A stretch of DNA of 64,000 bases from Cardiocondyla obscurior (GCF_019399895.1 NC_091882.1:806001-870000), one strand, 5' to 3'; counted from the first letter of the stretch, positions 41,223 through 53,560 are shown. Notes: generated from the letters alone by a model not told the origin. A program made the numbers and translations.

Positions 41223-43585
41223 TCATTCTTCGTTGCGCTCGTGCGCCTCGGACACCGCTAGTATTCGCACCAGATCATTGTTCGACTCGACGACGTTTTT
41301 GTACGTGACAGTGTCCCTGTTCCTTCCCTTGAAACTCCACTGGCTTATTGGCCGTTTGAGGAGAAGCAAGACCGCGGCGACGATCACGGCGACGATCAAT
41401 ATTGAGAGGCCCGTCCACAGAACCGTGTAGATGACCGACGAGCCGTATTCGCATTGCAGCTCGTAGCTCGGTATTTCGGCCAGATACTTGGCGTAGTGCC
41501 GATCCGGTGCGTGGCATCTGTCGTGCAAGTTTAATAAAATAATTAATTACTTTCTTGCATCTCTGCGAACGACAAGATATGATAAATGATAAACGGCGAT
41601 CATATTTTTATAGCATTTACATTTTTTTTATATTTTTTATTTTTTATTTTTTTTTTTATTTCCCCAATAAGAAAAATATTAATTAATTTAATAATGTATG
41701 ATTTAAAAATTGAACTCGTTATGAATGACTTTGATCGTAGTACGAGATCTCTCGTCATAGAAGTTCTCGAGACATCTGAGGAAATAAGGCTGAAGCTTGA
41801 TAAACTATTGCGTGGTCGCTGCATTGCCATCGTAATGTCTTGAAACGTATTTTTATTAAAATGTAAAAAAGATATTTATGATATTTATTTTTTTTTAATA
41901 TTAAAACTAATTGAAATTAAATTATGCAAATGGATAAATGCATTGAAAACTTTGTTTCTAACAAAAAAAAAATTGTAATGATATTGGTAGCAGTTTGTAT
42001 CAACTGCGAGTAAATTTCTTGGTCGATATTTTACCTGATATCTCTGCTGAGATTCCTGGTCGAATTTAATAAGCCGAGCCATTCCAATTTACAGTCGCAA
42101 TTCCAAGGGTTATTTTCCAGTTCGACGACGGGAGTCCGTTGCATTAAAGGGCGCAGTTCGACGCCTAAGGTTTCCAAGCCGCAGTCCTTTATTAAAAGGC
42201 GCTGCAGCCGTGGCAAAACGATGCCGATCTGCGACCAAAGGCTGAGGTGAACCAGCCGCTTGCAACCGATTAGCGATAACGTTTCCAGGTTTATCAGAGT
42301 CTCGAAATCATTCAGTACCAACGTCGTCACGTTCGGCATGTAGTTCAGTCGTAGTTCTCGTAACTGCGGTAGGTACAGGTTTCCGAGGTTTATTATTTGC
42401 GTGCCGGACAGATCCAGCTCTTGCAAGTAGATCGGTAACAAAGGTATCGTGCTGATTGGGTTCCAAGATAAATCCAAAACCAACAAGTTTCCTAAGGTCT
42501 TGAAGAAGTCTGACGAGAAGTACGGCGCGGATATGTTTTTCAAGTCGAGGTGCTTCAGCGCCTTTAAATTCCAAAACGCGCCCTCGTGTATTCCGTCGCT
42601 TATCGGGTTGTTGGACAGAGATAAATATTCGAGGATCTGAAAGAGAGTTCGCCGAATGATATATTTCGCGGCAATGCATGCGCGAAGAGAAAGGAAAATA
42701 ATGATGAAATTATTCTCCGTGAAAGATTTGGTAAAAAAAAATTTTTGGCGTGTATAAAATTTTTTTTTTTTTTTTTGTAAAATTACCGTGAAGTGTTGTA
42801 ACATAGTTTCGTTGACGACAGTGAGCTTGTTGAAGGAAAGGTCTAGTATCTTCAGTTTCGGTATCCGGTTGTTAAGAGCATTATCGTCGATGTATTCCAG
42901 CTTGTTGTGGCTTACGTTCAATTCTTGCAAGTTGTATTCCTCTTTGCACAGAAAAAAAAATCGCTGGAGATGATTCTGAGACAAGTCCAGCGTTTTCAGC
43001 GACGTCAGATTCGTAGAGCAGTCCAGAAAGCTGTCGAACTCGTTGCCCCTGAGGTTGAGATCTGTCACTTCCTTTAAATTGATCTGATTCTGCATTCTCA
43101 CGAAGAAGTCCTCTTTCTTTAGTTTCCGAAATGAAAGGTCGACCTGCAAACACCTCGTCTCGGTTACTCGAACTCGTGCGCGATTAAACGATATTTAAAA
43201 ATACCGAAGCCAACGTAACACTGATTTAACTGTACTTCGTAATGTCGAAAATAAAAAAAAAGAAGCTTTCTAAAATTAATTATATTAAGAACTTTAGAGC
43301 GTGAGTTTAAAGGCTCGTTTAAATCGCGATTGTTTCCACTAGAAAACGAAATTAAAAAGAAGAAGCGATAAACTGATATTCAACCGGAAGCTGATACTCG
43401 CGACGCGAACGACGAAAGTGGCGTCGAAAAATTCACCCGGTAAATTGTAAAACATTTATTCATTGGCAATTAACGTGAGTGAAAGGACCGAAAGGAATTA
43501 CCGCAAAATTAAAAAGACGACCCACCGTTTTTGTCGAGACGAGCGAGATAACGATGACGACGATGAAAAACGCGAGCGATCTCAT
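41223..43585 (-). CDS. Leucine-rich-repeat single-pass membrane protein
   Basis: Four exons on the minus strand: 43,526-43,585 (signal peptide), 42,787-43,143, 42,035-42,636 and 41,223-41,517, giving 437 aa. An alternative first donor ends exon 1 at 43,502 and also stays in frame (445 aa). Residues 1-20 (MRSLAFFIVVIVISLVSTKT) form a hydrophobic signal peptide. Tandem LRRs follow, with consensus segments such as LKTLDLSQNHLQ and LVLDLSWNPIS, then a cysteine-rich LRR C-terminal cap (NPWNCDCKLEWLG plus two further Cys). A transmembrane helix lies at about 367-393 and a cytoplasmic tail of about 44 residues has no TIR domain. It is therefore a type I surface protein, probably adhesive or receptor-like; the ligand is unknown and I cannot name an orthologue. 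The second intron is 150 bp and stop-free. Exon 1 rests on the signal peptide and phase match only, so a missed small exon is possible. Confidence 0.8.
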
Positions 43586-45110
43586 CGTGCACGTAGCAGT
43601 TTATCCGGCAACTTTTTAAGTGATCTGATCTCCGATGCACCCGATCGACCACCGATCGACCGATCGCACCACCAGAATCACGTAGCGCGAACTATGCCTT
43701 CCGCACCGCAATCCGATGGAATGGCAACGAAGAATTCCGCGGCTCTCGTCGAAGATTGCAGTGTCGAATCAAGAGGGGGGCAGAAAATTCAACTGCATTA
43801 CAATGCACTCCGTACTTCGATCCGCGGCACGTACACTTCCGATTAATCCGCGGTGCTCCAAACCGACTTTATGCTTTACTACGGAGGCTGTCTTCAATCT
43901 GAAAATTATATTATCACATTAATACGTTGATAAAAATGTTTTTACTCTGCGATCGAATCGATAATTAAATTCTGTATTATATGTTTCAATTTAGACGACT
44001 AGCTTTTCACGATTTAGTACTTGCTAATTAATAAGAGGCGAACGTGATCGAATCCACGTATTGGTTAATGATCCCACTCTGATAAATATGTAATTTTTTG
44101 TTTTTTTCTTTTTTAATAAAATGAGGCGGTCAGAGAATCAGAGCGCTAATTTAATCCGGCTCCGGTCAGAAGTTCAGAATTGCCGAGGCTAACGCACCGT
44201 TTTCTGATAAACCAGCGATTAAGCGAGTCGCGCGTACTGTAAATTTGTCCCAGCCCACGGACTGTCACGTCTTTTCGCCACAATTAATCACACGTATTTT
44301 TCAGTTATTGTCCGACATTCGGACGTTAACGATTCGGTATCTCCGTATCCGCGAGATTTATGGACCGTTAAGATGTGACGAGTTTAACGTTGCTTGTCAC
44401 GACAAGACTCACGTCCGAAGAATGTTAACAACGTATCTGCTCTGCCATGTTTCGGAGGATAAAAAATACGGGCTAAGAGCGATAAACCTCGCTCTCCGAT
44501 CCGCGCGTCTAATGGCGATAATATTGCTCACGCGTCTCATCGTAATTAATGTCGTAATTATCGGTGGATCACACCTAAAATTATGCGTTATTTTTGAAGC
44601 TTAAAACTTAAAAATTAACATTTGATTACAGATTTGTATTATTTTTAGGTCTTTATGCACATTAAAATTTATGCTTATAAAAATATATATTATACATTAT
44701 TTTCAGGGCCTTAAGTCTAAAAGAAATTATATAATTGTGTCATTGTTAACGGTATAATTAATTAACAGCAATTTCTTTTTAATTTAAATAAGGAATTAAA
44801 TTGTAAAATGCATATTAAGATTTTATTAATATTAAAAGATGAAAACTGCAGCATATTGAATAAATCTCAAGATATATAGAACATTTTTTTTAGCTAATAT
44901 CAGTCTCAGTCCCCAACTCAGTGAAAAATTAATCGTGTGAAAGTAATATAAACAAAAAACTCATTAAAGTCGTGCTATTATTCACAGAACCGTATCTTTT
45001 GCGACACCCTCGTCAATTAATTGCAGACACATATGCGTGATATAATAATAAATATAACAGCTTTCGAACATATATATTACATGATAACAGAATTAAGGGC
45101 AGGGAGTCGT
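43586..45110. other. Intergenic: LRR gene promoter side and FERRY3 3' flank
   Basis: No gene is supported. The first few hundred bases lie just upstream of the LRR gene start and are GC-rich, including a short tandem array of CGATCGAC-like units near 43,641-43,665. From about 44.6 kb the DNA becomes clearly AT-rich and includes the FERRY3 3' flank. A frame at 44,245-44,604 lacks an ATG and any recognisable domain. Confidence 0.5.
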
Positions 45111-47441
45111 TTACTTTTTCGGGGTTTGCGGAGTGCTGGTAGCTTTGAAAACCAATGGGTTCGACACTCGAAATATACTAGGTAACATCGTGGCTAACGT
45201 TCCGAACACCTCCTCCGACATTCCCTGTAAATGATAATATAATTATCGAAACGAGTGCAAAGTTTTTCCTTTCTTTAATCTCTGTAGATTACCACTTATC
45301 GCGTACTTACTTTCGGTACGAGAAATTGCAAATTTTTTAACTCTGCGCCACCCCAGGACGCCATCTCGATCATGAAGCCTTTTACACATTTGAAGACCAG
45401 CTCGGCCCGCTTCGTGCACCAAGCGACCGTCATATCCTACGGTGGTACGTCAGTGCAGATTATGTTTATTTTTCGCCTAATTATCTAAGAATTATCCGTC
45501 TCAATTATCCAAGTGATAAGTTACCTCTGACATTTCGTGAACAAGCAGTACAGGAATTGTCAGCGTTGTCACGTCGTTGCAACACGCTGTCTTTAAAATG
45601 TTTCGCAAGCCAAGAATAGCAGGATGTCTCGAGTTGATATCGCCTGAAATTAATATACATATTTACCTCTAGAATTTATTGCACGGATAACTTGGTAACA
45701 ATTATTTACCGGATCTTAAAGAGTCGTTGACTACCATGTGGAACACTACGTGAACCTGTGCTAAATTGGAATGCCTCGTGATAAAAACATCGCCCGTCTG
45801 CAGACTTTTGCTCGTCGTGGATTTTTTCGCCTATAAACAATATAATTTTACATTCAATACATTGCTAGTTACAAATAAAATTTTTAATATCGTTGCCTTA
45901 CGTGAGAATCGCTTCCTTCTCTGTAATGCGCTTGTCTCCAAGCAACGGCGTCTTTCACATCTTCCCGAATTTTTTCCAATTGCTCGTCGATAGAAGGAAA
46001 ATGAAATTCGGTGGTTAATTGACATATCGAGCATAATTCTGCAACGATAAATTAAATTAAAGCTTGCAAGAATCGTATAAGAATTAAACAATTTATACTA
46101 TTATTAAAATACCTTTCGTTATTCCAGAGTAACTTCCTAAATGGTTGTCGCTTAAGAGTACTAATCCACAGAGATCGTTCGAGTACAGTCCTAATGCCGT
46201 TTGCAGTCTTTGTGGCGTTGGATCCATTCTAAATTTAATATTATTTTCCGTCGCAATCAATTAAAGAAAATGTGCCTTGCCAGAGGTATTAAAAAATTCA
46301 AATTTTCTACTTTGATATAAATAATTAGACGCACCCAGACTCGCTATTTTTCGTGCGGCAAAAATCAAGCACGTCTCCGGTCAATATGCGTATGTTGTGC
46401 ATCTGTTTCATTTGAGATCCCAAATGTATGGTAAAACTTTCTTCTAACAGCGGATAATCTGTCGTTTGTTTCTCCTCACTGTGAACGAAATTGTCTAAAG
46501 CTGGACGTAAAGGCGGCAATGGGATCATAGGCGAACCCCTGTCTCAAAAAAATATATAATTTAATTTTTGTTTTAATGACATTAAATTTTTTATAAATTA
46601 ATGACTAAAACGAAAGGAAAAAAAAAACCTACATTGGTGTAGAGACCATACTAGTTTGCTGCTCTTCGAGCAGTCTCATGATCCAATTTCGATACTGCCG
46701 TCGTTGATCTAATCTCAGAGCGTCGATTCTGGACCCCCAGTAACCCTGCAATAAGCTTTGTTCCTCGAAATGACGGCCAGCCATGTCGTTAATGGATTTT
46801 TCGGTAGATCCTGCTTCGAGAGTCTCAACGGCAACGCGCATTTCGTCAGTTTGCCTGAAATTGATACATGATGATTTATGTATACGTTTACATACACACA
46901 AAAGTGCAGAACAAAAATAATAAAATGTTACTAACTTTTGCGTGAGATGTTCGTAATCAGTATCTCTCATTTGAATCACTTCCGTAACGTCTCGTCCGAA
47001 TTTATGTTCTGCTTGCAAAATCGGCTCCAGAGACGGAGAATGGACCAATCTGTGATACGCCGCGGCGAACAGTTCCTCATCCGTGGTCCCGATGGGATCG
47101 GAGTACTCGACGGTCTTCTGTTTGTATATTTTTTCCCAGTTTTTTATTATGTCTTCTAAATCGAGATTGCCCGCTTTGGCAGCCTCGATACATCTCTCCG
47201 CCTTCTCGTCGTGAAACTGGAGCGTGAGTTCCTTGATATTACGCTGCAGGGTCTCCATTAAATCCGATTCCACGTAGCACGGTAGCTTGAACGACGACAT
47301 AACACGATGCGTTAATTCCTTTATGGAACCGTGGTACGGTATTTTTAATGGAATCTCCAGCGTGTATTCTTGATTCGTGGTACATGTTGGAAACTTGTAG
47401 ACGAACGTTTTCTCAACGTATTCCTCTTCTGCCTTATTCAT
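45111..47441 (-). CDS. FERRY3: FERRY complex subunit 3 orthologue (C12orf4, DUF2362 family)
   Basis: Nine exons on the minus strand: 46,936-47,441; 46,633-46,854; 46,335-46,538; 46,113-46,228; 45,902-46,038; 45,710-45,830; 45,525-45,643; 45,311-45,436; 45,111-45,224. Together they give 1,665 nt, 554 aa, close to the roughly 550-aa human protein. The human protein is a subunit of the five-part FERRY complex, a Rab5 effector linking mRNAs and ribosomes to early endosomes. Recognition rests on family blocks: LPCYVESDL (N-terminal), TVEYSDPIGTTDEELFAAAY, a charged helical region (about 150-245) with QRRQYRNWIMRLLEEQQ, then MDPTPQRLQTALGLYS, PAILGLRNILK and CTKRAELVFKCVKGFMIEMA near the C-terminus. 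All junctions are GT-AG and in phase. The start ATG at 47,441 is followed by the conserved EKTFVYKF segment. It has no signal peptide or membrane segment. In insects the function is inferred from the vertebrate complex. Confidence 0.93.
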
Positions 47442-48002
47442 CGTTTTTTATCATATTTGTTTATTCATCCTGTAACTTAATATTTATGAGATGTACATAT
47501 TAAATCGATACATTTTTAATAATGTAGTAAGACAATCATATGGTTAACAACCGTGATTAGAGCAATAAATTTCACATAACTAACTCTTATCAGCATTTAT
47601 GTACAGATATTACGAGACTTAATAAAAGTAGCTCACTTATCCTGCCAAGGTCAGGTCTTTCACAACGGGTTAAGAGGGCAAAGATAAATCTCGGTTGTAA
47701 CGATTATGTTTGTCTATATTTATTTCAACGATAGCAGAGTCAATAAGAAATTAACTTTAATTAACTACGAATTTACATGCGCGCGTAACGTATACATTTA
47801 TCGAATAGTTCCTAATTAATCAACGTGAATTAATCAATATTCATTACGTGAAAAAAATCTGCAAAAACGTCAGCAGAAAATGAGCATTAAAATATTATTG
47901 CAACTTTAAATGGATCGGTTTTTTCAAACAAATTTTTTTTTTTAATTTTTATTTAAACACATACATTGATACATTAATATGTTAAATGTGAAATAATTAT
48001 AA
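47442..48002. other. FERRY3 upstream region
   Basis: This is AT-rich DNA just 5' of the minus-strand FERRY3 start and should contain its promoter and 5' untranslated region. I cannot define a start site. No gene is seen. Confidence 0.5.
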
Positions 48003-48127
48003 TTAAAACGAGGAGCAAAGTCCTCTTGATTTTAGCGTAAGCAATCGTTCCTGCTTTATCGATTTACGAGGGCGCTGGTACAGACTGTATAACAGTAAAA
48101 TACCACCAAACAATAAAAAGCCTGTGC
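48003..48127 (-). CDS. Possible last coding exon of a small membrane protein
   Basis: After a plausible acceptor (TTACAG) the minus strand has a 41-codon open frame that starts GTGFLLFGGILLLYSLYQ, a convincing transmembrane helix, followed by a basic segment (RPRKSIKQERLLTLKSR) and a stop at 48,003-48,005. The frame needs one base from an upstream exon. A candidate donor at about 48,529 (TTAG then GTTAGT) joins in phase and adds residues ending SECAGYLG, but that frame has no ATG, so the model is incomplete. The exon sits between divergent FERRY3 and mio. It could be a tail-anchored small integral membrane protein or a chance frame, and I do not recognise the family. Confidence 0.28.
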
Positions 48128-49351
48128 CTGTAATTTAGTTTTAATTACAGGATAACTCCCGTCAACGAAAACTCATCGGAACGATACATAAAAATTAATT
48201 GTTGAGTCAGATTCACTTTTTTAAATGCATCGATTGCTTATATTAAGAACAAGCATATTTCACGTAATTAATGAAGCATATTAAAACAAGAAAATTAGGA
48301 AAATCGATAAAGTAATCTCGTAAGAGTTAAAATTTCTATTTCTCTGAGTGCCTTCTTACACGTTTCACAATCAACACTAAAAATAAAAAGAGAGGTTTAC
48401 ACTTTAACGGGCATAAAATCACATAACGCTCATTATTCTCCTGACATTATTCTCTTTGACAGTTATTCAGTTAAGTATTGCATATTACAACTTTGTGATC
48501 AAAATCTGTCAATTTGCTAATGAAACTAACCTAAGTAACCTGCACACTCGGACTTTTCGTGGTCACCGGACGAGTAACGTCACTTGATTTTCTTATATCG
48601 ATTTTTTTTACGCGCTCGAAATAGATACCGTACCTCTCACGCCTTTCCAGAAATTTGAGAAAACACTCTGTGTGACAAATAACAATTTTTTGACGCCCTC
48701 TCCTCCTTCCCTTTCGCTTCTCTTCACTTCTCTTCCTTTTCTCATCTCCGAGATAATACATTATTGCGTTCAGAAAATTTAGTACATTCGGCTTTAGAAA
48801 GTGAATCTGATTTATGAGTTTATAAATACGGACCAGCGTTATTATTGCTCGCGAAAGTGATTTATTTCGCGTTATTTCATTATCAGGATATCAATTATCT
48901 CACAAAGTGAGAAGAATCAGCTGGTCGTCGTTCAGTAAAAACCGCGATGTTTCACGAACGCAGGCGACGATCGCGCGACTTAGCCATCTTGATTCTTCAC
49001 GTACGTGAAATACTTATCGTTAGAGCCATGAAGTAAGCTTACTTCACGAGCTTGAGCAAACTCCCGCGTGAGGAGACGAGTCAGGAGGGACGGGAGGCAT
49101 GATAAACGTAAACATCGGAATCCAAAGGGCATGCTCCACGAGGGACGCATTGCCGTAACAAACGTGGTCGAGAATAACGAACGTTTGGCATTTAGCATGT
49201 TTGTGGACTGGACGGATATTGCGTGACAGAGTTGTAAATCCGGTGGACGTACACATTGAATGTGAACGACGCGCGATGCTGGCGGTCGCGCAGTAACGCG
49301 ATGTTACTCGGCTTTATGACAGAAGAGTGATAACAAAGCAGAGAAAAAGAA
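48128..49351. promoter_or_regulatory. mio 5' flank with palindromic elements
   Basis: This stretch precedes the plus-strand mio start. It becomes GC-richer from about 48,950, consistent with the mio promoter and 5' untranslated region. It contains GCCATCTTG at 48,983-48,991 (a YY1/Pho-like motif), a 14-bp palindrome TTCACGTACGTGAA at 48,996-49,009 with two CACGT half-sites, and an 18-bp palindrome TGAAGTAAGCTTACTTCA at 49,029-49,046. No TATA box or start site can be assigned. A lysine/arginine-rich open frame at 48,531-48,761 (minus) looks like a chance frame. Confidence 0.45.
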
Positions 49352-52300
49352 ATGAGCCGCCCAAAGGGGGACGTGCTCTGGTCCCCCTTTCATTCGGACC
49401 GATTCATTACGTGGGACGGCGAAGCGGTGTTAAACCTCTATGAAATCGGGCTGCGTGATAACAGCGTAAGGGAAACCGATCAAACCTGTAAGTTTCTTTC
49501 AAAAATACACTAAGATTACGCTTAAAAAAAAAAAAAAAACGATGTTACAGATTGCTTTTTCGCTATTGTAGATTTACAGATTTCGGAGCATTCCGTTGCC
49601 GAGCTAGTCTGCTCCATCACCATCAACAGCTATGCGAAATGCATCGATCTATATCCGCAACCAGAGCCAGATATCGTGGCTAGCGGCCATGCAAATGGAA
49701 AGATAGTATTGAGTACTCTTAGCCCGCCAGAGTTTGATTATCAAGGCCTGGTTGGCAAAGAATTTTGTACATATCACTATCCTATATTGTTATTGAGCAG
49801 AATTATGTTTCGCTAATTCTGTCACTTATTTTCTATATCTCGATAAAATTCTAGTTCCAAAATACATGCGGTCGTGCAATGTTGTTGCCTGGAATCCTGT
49901 AGACACCCATCTGATTATGTCAGGTTTGGACAAACATAGCAAGGAACATTCTGTTTTACTCTGGGATGTGCATCATTGCCCAAAAGGATCTGAACGACCT
50001 GTAATAGAAGCCGGCATATCAGAAACCGTACATTCCGCCACTTGGTTTAAACATGAACCGAGGTGTCTGGCTCTTGGTGTTAATAACAAGCAGTTAAAAG
50101 TTATTGATTTTAGAGGTAGACGGGTAAAAGATATAATTTTTGTTTAATATTTTTTATTTTTCTATCATAACTTACATTTTTTTTTTTTTTAGATTCCGCA
50201 AAAGTGATAAACGTTACGCCTACAAAAGCAATATATAATTTATCAGTAAATCCGCATAATAATTATCAATTACTGTCGCATGTCGATAATCTGATTACAA
50301 TCTGGGATACTCGATGCTTCGAAAAACCGATTGTTACTATAATGCCACAACGACAGGTGACGAAAGTTTTGTGGTGTCCTACTAGACGAAATCTAATTGG
50401 CACATTACAAAAAGATTCTGGTATAATACATATGGTTTTAACATAATGCATGTATACATATATGTACAGTTTTCTTGAAGTTTTTATTGAAACATAAGTT
50501 TTGCCTATAAAAATAAAAAGAATGCATTAATTTTCTTATTACAGTTGGTCTCCATTTATTTGACATTCAATATTGTGGAGCAGATGATACTGAACCGGGT
50601 GTTTTAGAAAGAGTTGTTTTACCGCCATGGCATAGTCCCATAAGTTTTTCATGGCATCCAACCGATGAAAATCGATTGTTGGCGATATCACAGCAAGGTG
50701 TTTGACGACATCTTATCTTAAATGATAATTTATTGTGATATTATTAAAAATTACTAAAATATTTTTTTTATTTTACAGGCGTAACTGATTATACGGTATC
50801 TGAGAGAATAACGCTTAATTGGTCCGCTCGATCGTGTCTTATGTGGAATTGCGCTTTTAAATCATTTAAATATATACACAGTGAAGATAGCGTTTATAAG
50901 GAATTAGATGATATTTCAGTTTTAACTAAGAGGCGTGCTATGTTTGAATATGGCTTGCTTGTAAGTAAATTAACAATCTACAACAATTCATGAAAATATT
51001 CAAATTTTTTTTAAATTTTTATTTTATTTTTAACTTATGTTAGTTTCGTTTTTTATTGCTTTTAATTTATTTTTAATTTTAATTACATTTAGTATGTAAT
51101 TAAAGTAATATACTTAGTATGTAATTGTATTTGTGCATGCATTTGCAGCCAGAATTAGCTCATAATGGCGATGTAGCCGAAAACGAAACTTTAAAGAATT
51201 TATGGCAATGGTTGTACCTGAGTCGGTCTTTAGTAGAAGACGGCACTATACAGAATCCTGATAATAAACATCCTGGTGTTAGGTAAATCTACAATTTTAT
51301 AATTGACGAATTACATATACATGTAAGTAAATTGCTTTCAATATTTACATAGGACAGTTTTGAAATTGGATCAGCAAAACTCAGTCAATGGTTTAAAAAC
51401 AGAAGTAATCCATCGTTCGTGGACGGATATAGGTTCGGGCTATATGACAAAAGTTTACAGGTAATCATTGTTTAAATATTCTAAGAAACTTTCAAAGTTT
51501 ACATATTTAATATAATTTTAATTGCAGATCATCGGATAGAGAAAAAAGTCTTCTTCTGTGCGGTTTACGATTTGACAGAGAAACTAATACGGCTTATGAT
51601 AACGCGTATCTAGAGAAGCTCGAAAAAGAAGGTGCATATGCGAAAGCAGCTGCATTTGCAGTATTTAATCTTTGTTTAAGACAGGCTATAGACATTTTAA
51701 ATCGAGGTGCTAGCAAAAAGCAAACGACTATTCTGAATATGGTCGCCATGGCATTGTCAGGATTCTCTGAAGAACGTACCACGTTGTGGAGAGAATCCTG
51801 TCAAAAATCTAAATCTCAGTTATTGGATCCTTATCTTAGAGCGACATTTGGTTTTCTAACCGCGGATAACGATTCTTATGAAAGTGTACTTGTAAGTCTT
51901 CATAAACACGCTAAGATGGATTGATAGAATTGATATTAGCCACTTAATAAACTTAATATTGCAGAACGAAAATGGCATGGCTGTCGAAGATCGAGTAGCA
52001 TTCGCTCTCATGTTTTTATCGGATAATAAACTGCATGAATACTTGAAAAAACTGACCCAGAAGGTAATTGAAGACGGAGATCTAACGGGCTTCTTAGTTA
52101 CAGGTTGTGTGACATATATTTTTTATATTTTTATAAATGTATAATATTTAATGGATGTTTATAACATATTCTCGTATTTTAGGTACGAGCATAGAAAGTA
52201 TACAGTTATTGAGTAAATACTTGGAAATCACTTCGGATGTTCAAAGTTGTACTCTTATTGCTATTAGAACTTTTCCGCCTAAATTGCTTCAAGAAAATCA

Positions 52301-53261
52301 AGTCCAAGTATGGATTACGAGGTATTATAATCAAGTTTTTTTTTTTCTACTAATATATGTATATATATATATATTTTTTTTTTAATTGATTTTAAATTAC
52401 GATTTTTTTTTTTTTACTCTCATGATACGAAATAAGTCAAACAAGAAAACCAATATGTATCGCGGAAAAGCAACGATTAATTCTACTCGATTTAATGTAA
52501 TTTTTTTAAGATAAGATCAGATATTTATTTTATATTATTGTTATAGTTACAGACATCTTTTGAATGCATGGAAATTATGGTTTCAAAGAGCCAAATTTGA
52601 CATTGCTATGAGATCTTCAACACCGCAGGAGAAACCACCACAACAGATACATGTATCTTGTCATTTCTGTGGCAAAAGTATATCGGCCTCTATGCAAGGA
52701 TTAAGCAGGGCAAGAGTCCCATTTGGTAGATTGGGCAGCACTCCGAATAAGTTAAAGGTTTTTGCTCTTTAATAATATACTCTTGTATAAATTATATAAT
52801 TATGTCAAAATTTTTTTTTTTTTACGATAAACCTTTTACTTTATATTATTATCGCCTTCAATTACAGATGACGGCATGTCCGAATTGCCGTAAACCTTTA
52901 CCGCGTTGTGCAATATGTTTAATGCATATAGGCACTGTTAGCGGATTACAAACAGCTCCCAGTCCTGGTGGTACTAGAAATGAGGAATGTAATACCAAAC
53001 TTACCGAATTTAATAGCTGGTTTTCGTGGTGTCTAACATGTAAACACGGCGGACATAGCGAACATATAGCACAGTGGTTTCGGTAAAGATGCAAAATTTA
53101 TTCTAAATCATAAGTATATGTTACATTAATGCTTGAATCATAGACACATGTAATAATTTCTGTTCTTTGTGTATTTCAGGCAACATACTGAATGTCCTGT
53201 AACGTCTTGCAATTGTCGTTGTTCATCCTTGGATTATATGCGCAACGCAACTGTGACATAG
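49352..53261 (+). CDS. mio: GATOR2 complex protein MIOS (missing oocyte)
   Basis: Fourteen exons on the plus strand: 49,352-49,487; 49,572-49,766; 49,855-50,115; 50,193-50,420; 50,545-50,697; 50,779-50,960; 51,149-51,282; 51,353-51,460; 51,528-51,891; 51,965-52,103; 52,183-52,321; 52,547-52,757; 52,868-53,082; 53,180-53,261. They give 2,547 nt and 848 aa (human MIOS 875). MIOS is a scaffold of GATOR2 at the lysosome, which activates TORC1 when amino acids are present; the fly gene is needed for oocyte fate. The order is an N-terminal WD40 propeller (about 1-350, e.g. GLDKHSKEHSVLLWDVHHC, KVLWCPTRRNLIGTLQKDS), an alpha-solenoid (about 380-700, VVAMALSG-type blocks) and a C-terminal zinc-binding RING-like region (about 716-840: CHFC, CPNC, CAIC, then CLTCKHGGHSEH). 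The exon 4 donor at 50,421 was preferred over one 9 bases downstream because only it restores the RDSNIIRLYDMQ-like alignment. Confidence 0.97.
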
Positions 53262-53558
53262 GTAAAATTATAGATAAAAATAATTAAATATTTTTATATA
53301 ATTATTATTGATATAATTTATTTATTACAGTTACATGGTTTTGCATGTTTTTTATGCTTATCAGGTCCCACCGGATTGATTTTATGTACAGATGACAGAA
53401 TGCTTGTTTGAATGCTCTTTTATATTGTGGCATTCCTTGTTATTTTTATGATAGGGATAACATACTGAAGATACATTAATAGAATGTAAAAAGAAAAAAG
53501 AAATGTAAGAAAAAAGTGACATAGTAAAGGATTTGTATATGTTCTTGAATCCGTTTTA
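53262..53558. other. Convergent 3' region between mio and RPA3
   Basis: Fewer than 300 bases separate the two stop codons. The mio stop TAG is followed at once by a GTAAAA donor-like site, and an acceptor-like ATTTATTACAG ends at about 53,330, so mio may have a 3'-UTR intron. The segment after that acceptor stays open for about 26 codons. An ATTAAA poly(A)-signal variant lies at 53,283-53,288 on the plus strand. Confidence 0.45.
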
Positions 53559-53560
53559 TT
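53555..53560 (-). terminator. Poly(A) signal AATAAA overlapping the RPA3 stop
   Basis: On the minus strand the RPA3 stop TAA and the following AAAA form AATAAA, which shares bases with the stop codon. Used as such, the 3' untranslated region would be only some 10-30 bases long. Use is inferred from the motif. Confidence 0.5.

Noticed and set aside
43144..43153. Apparent starts of the LRR protein just above 43,143
   Set aside because: These are non-ATG codons inside the intron, and a splice acceptor (TTTGCAG) directly precedes the LRR coding sequence. An upstream signal-peptide exon with a proper ATG fits better.
44040..44065. Sequence resembling a tRNA T-arm (GATCGAATCCACG)
   Set aside because: No matching D-arm, anticodon arm or acceptor stem can be built around it.
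44245..44604. Plus-strand frame of 119 codons
   Set aside because: It begins at a non-ATG codon, matches nothing recognisable and has no splice signals.
48531..48761. Lysine/arginine-rich minus frame of 76 codons
   Set aside because: Low-complexity basic composition from a CT-rich stretch. Its frame does not join the nearby transmembrane exon.
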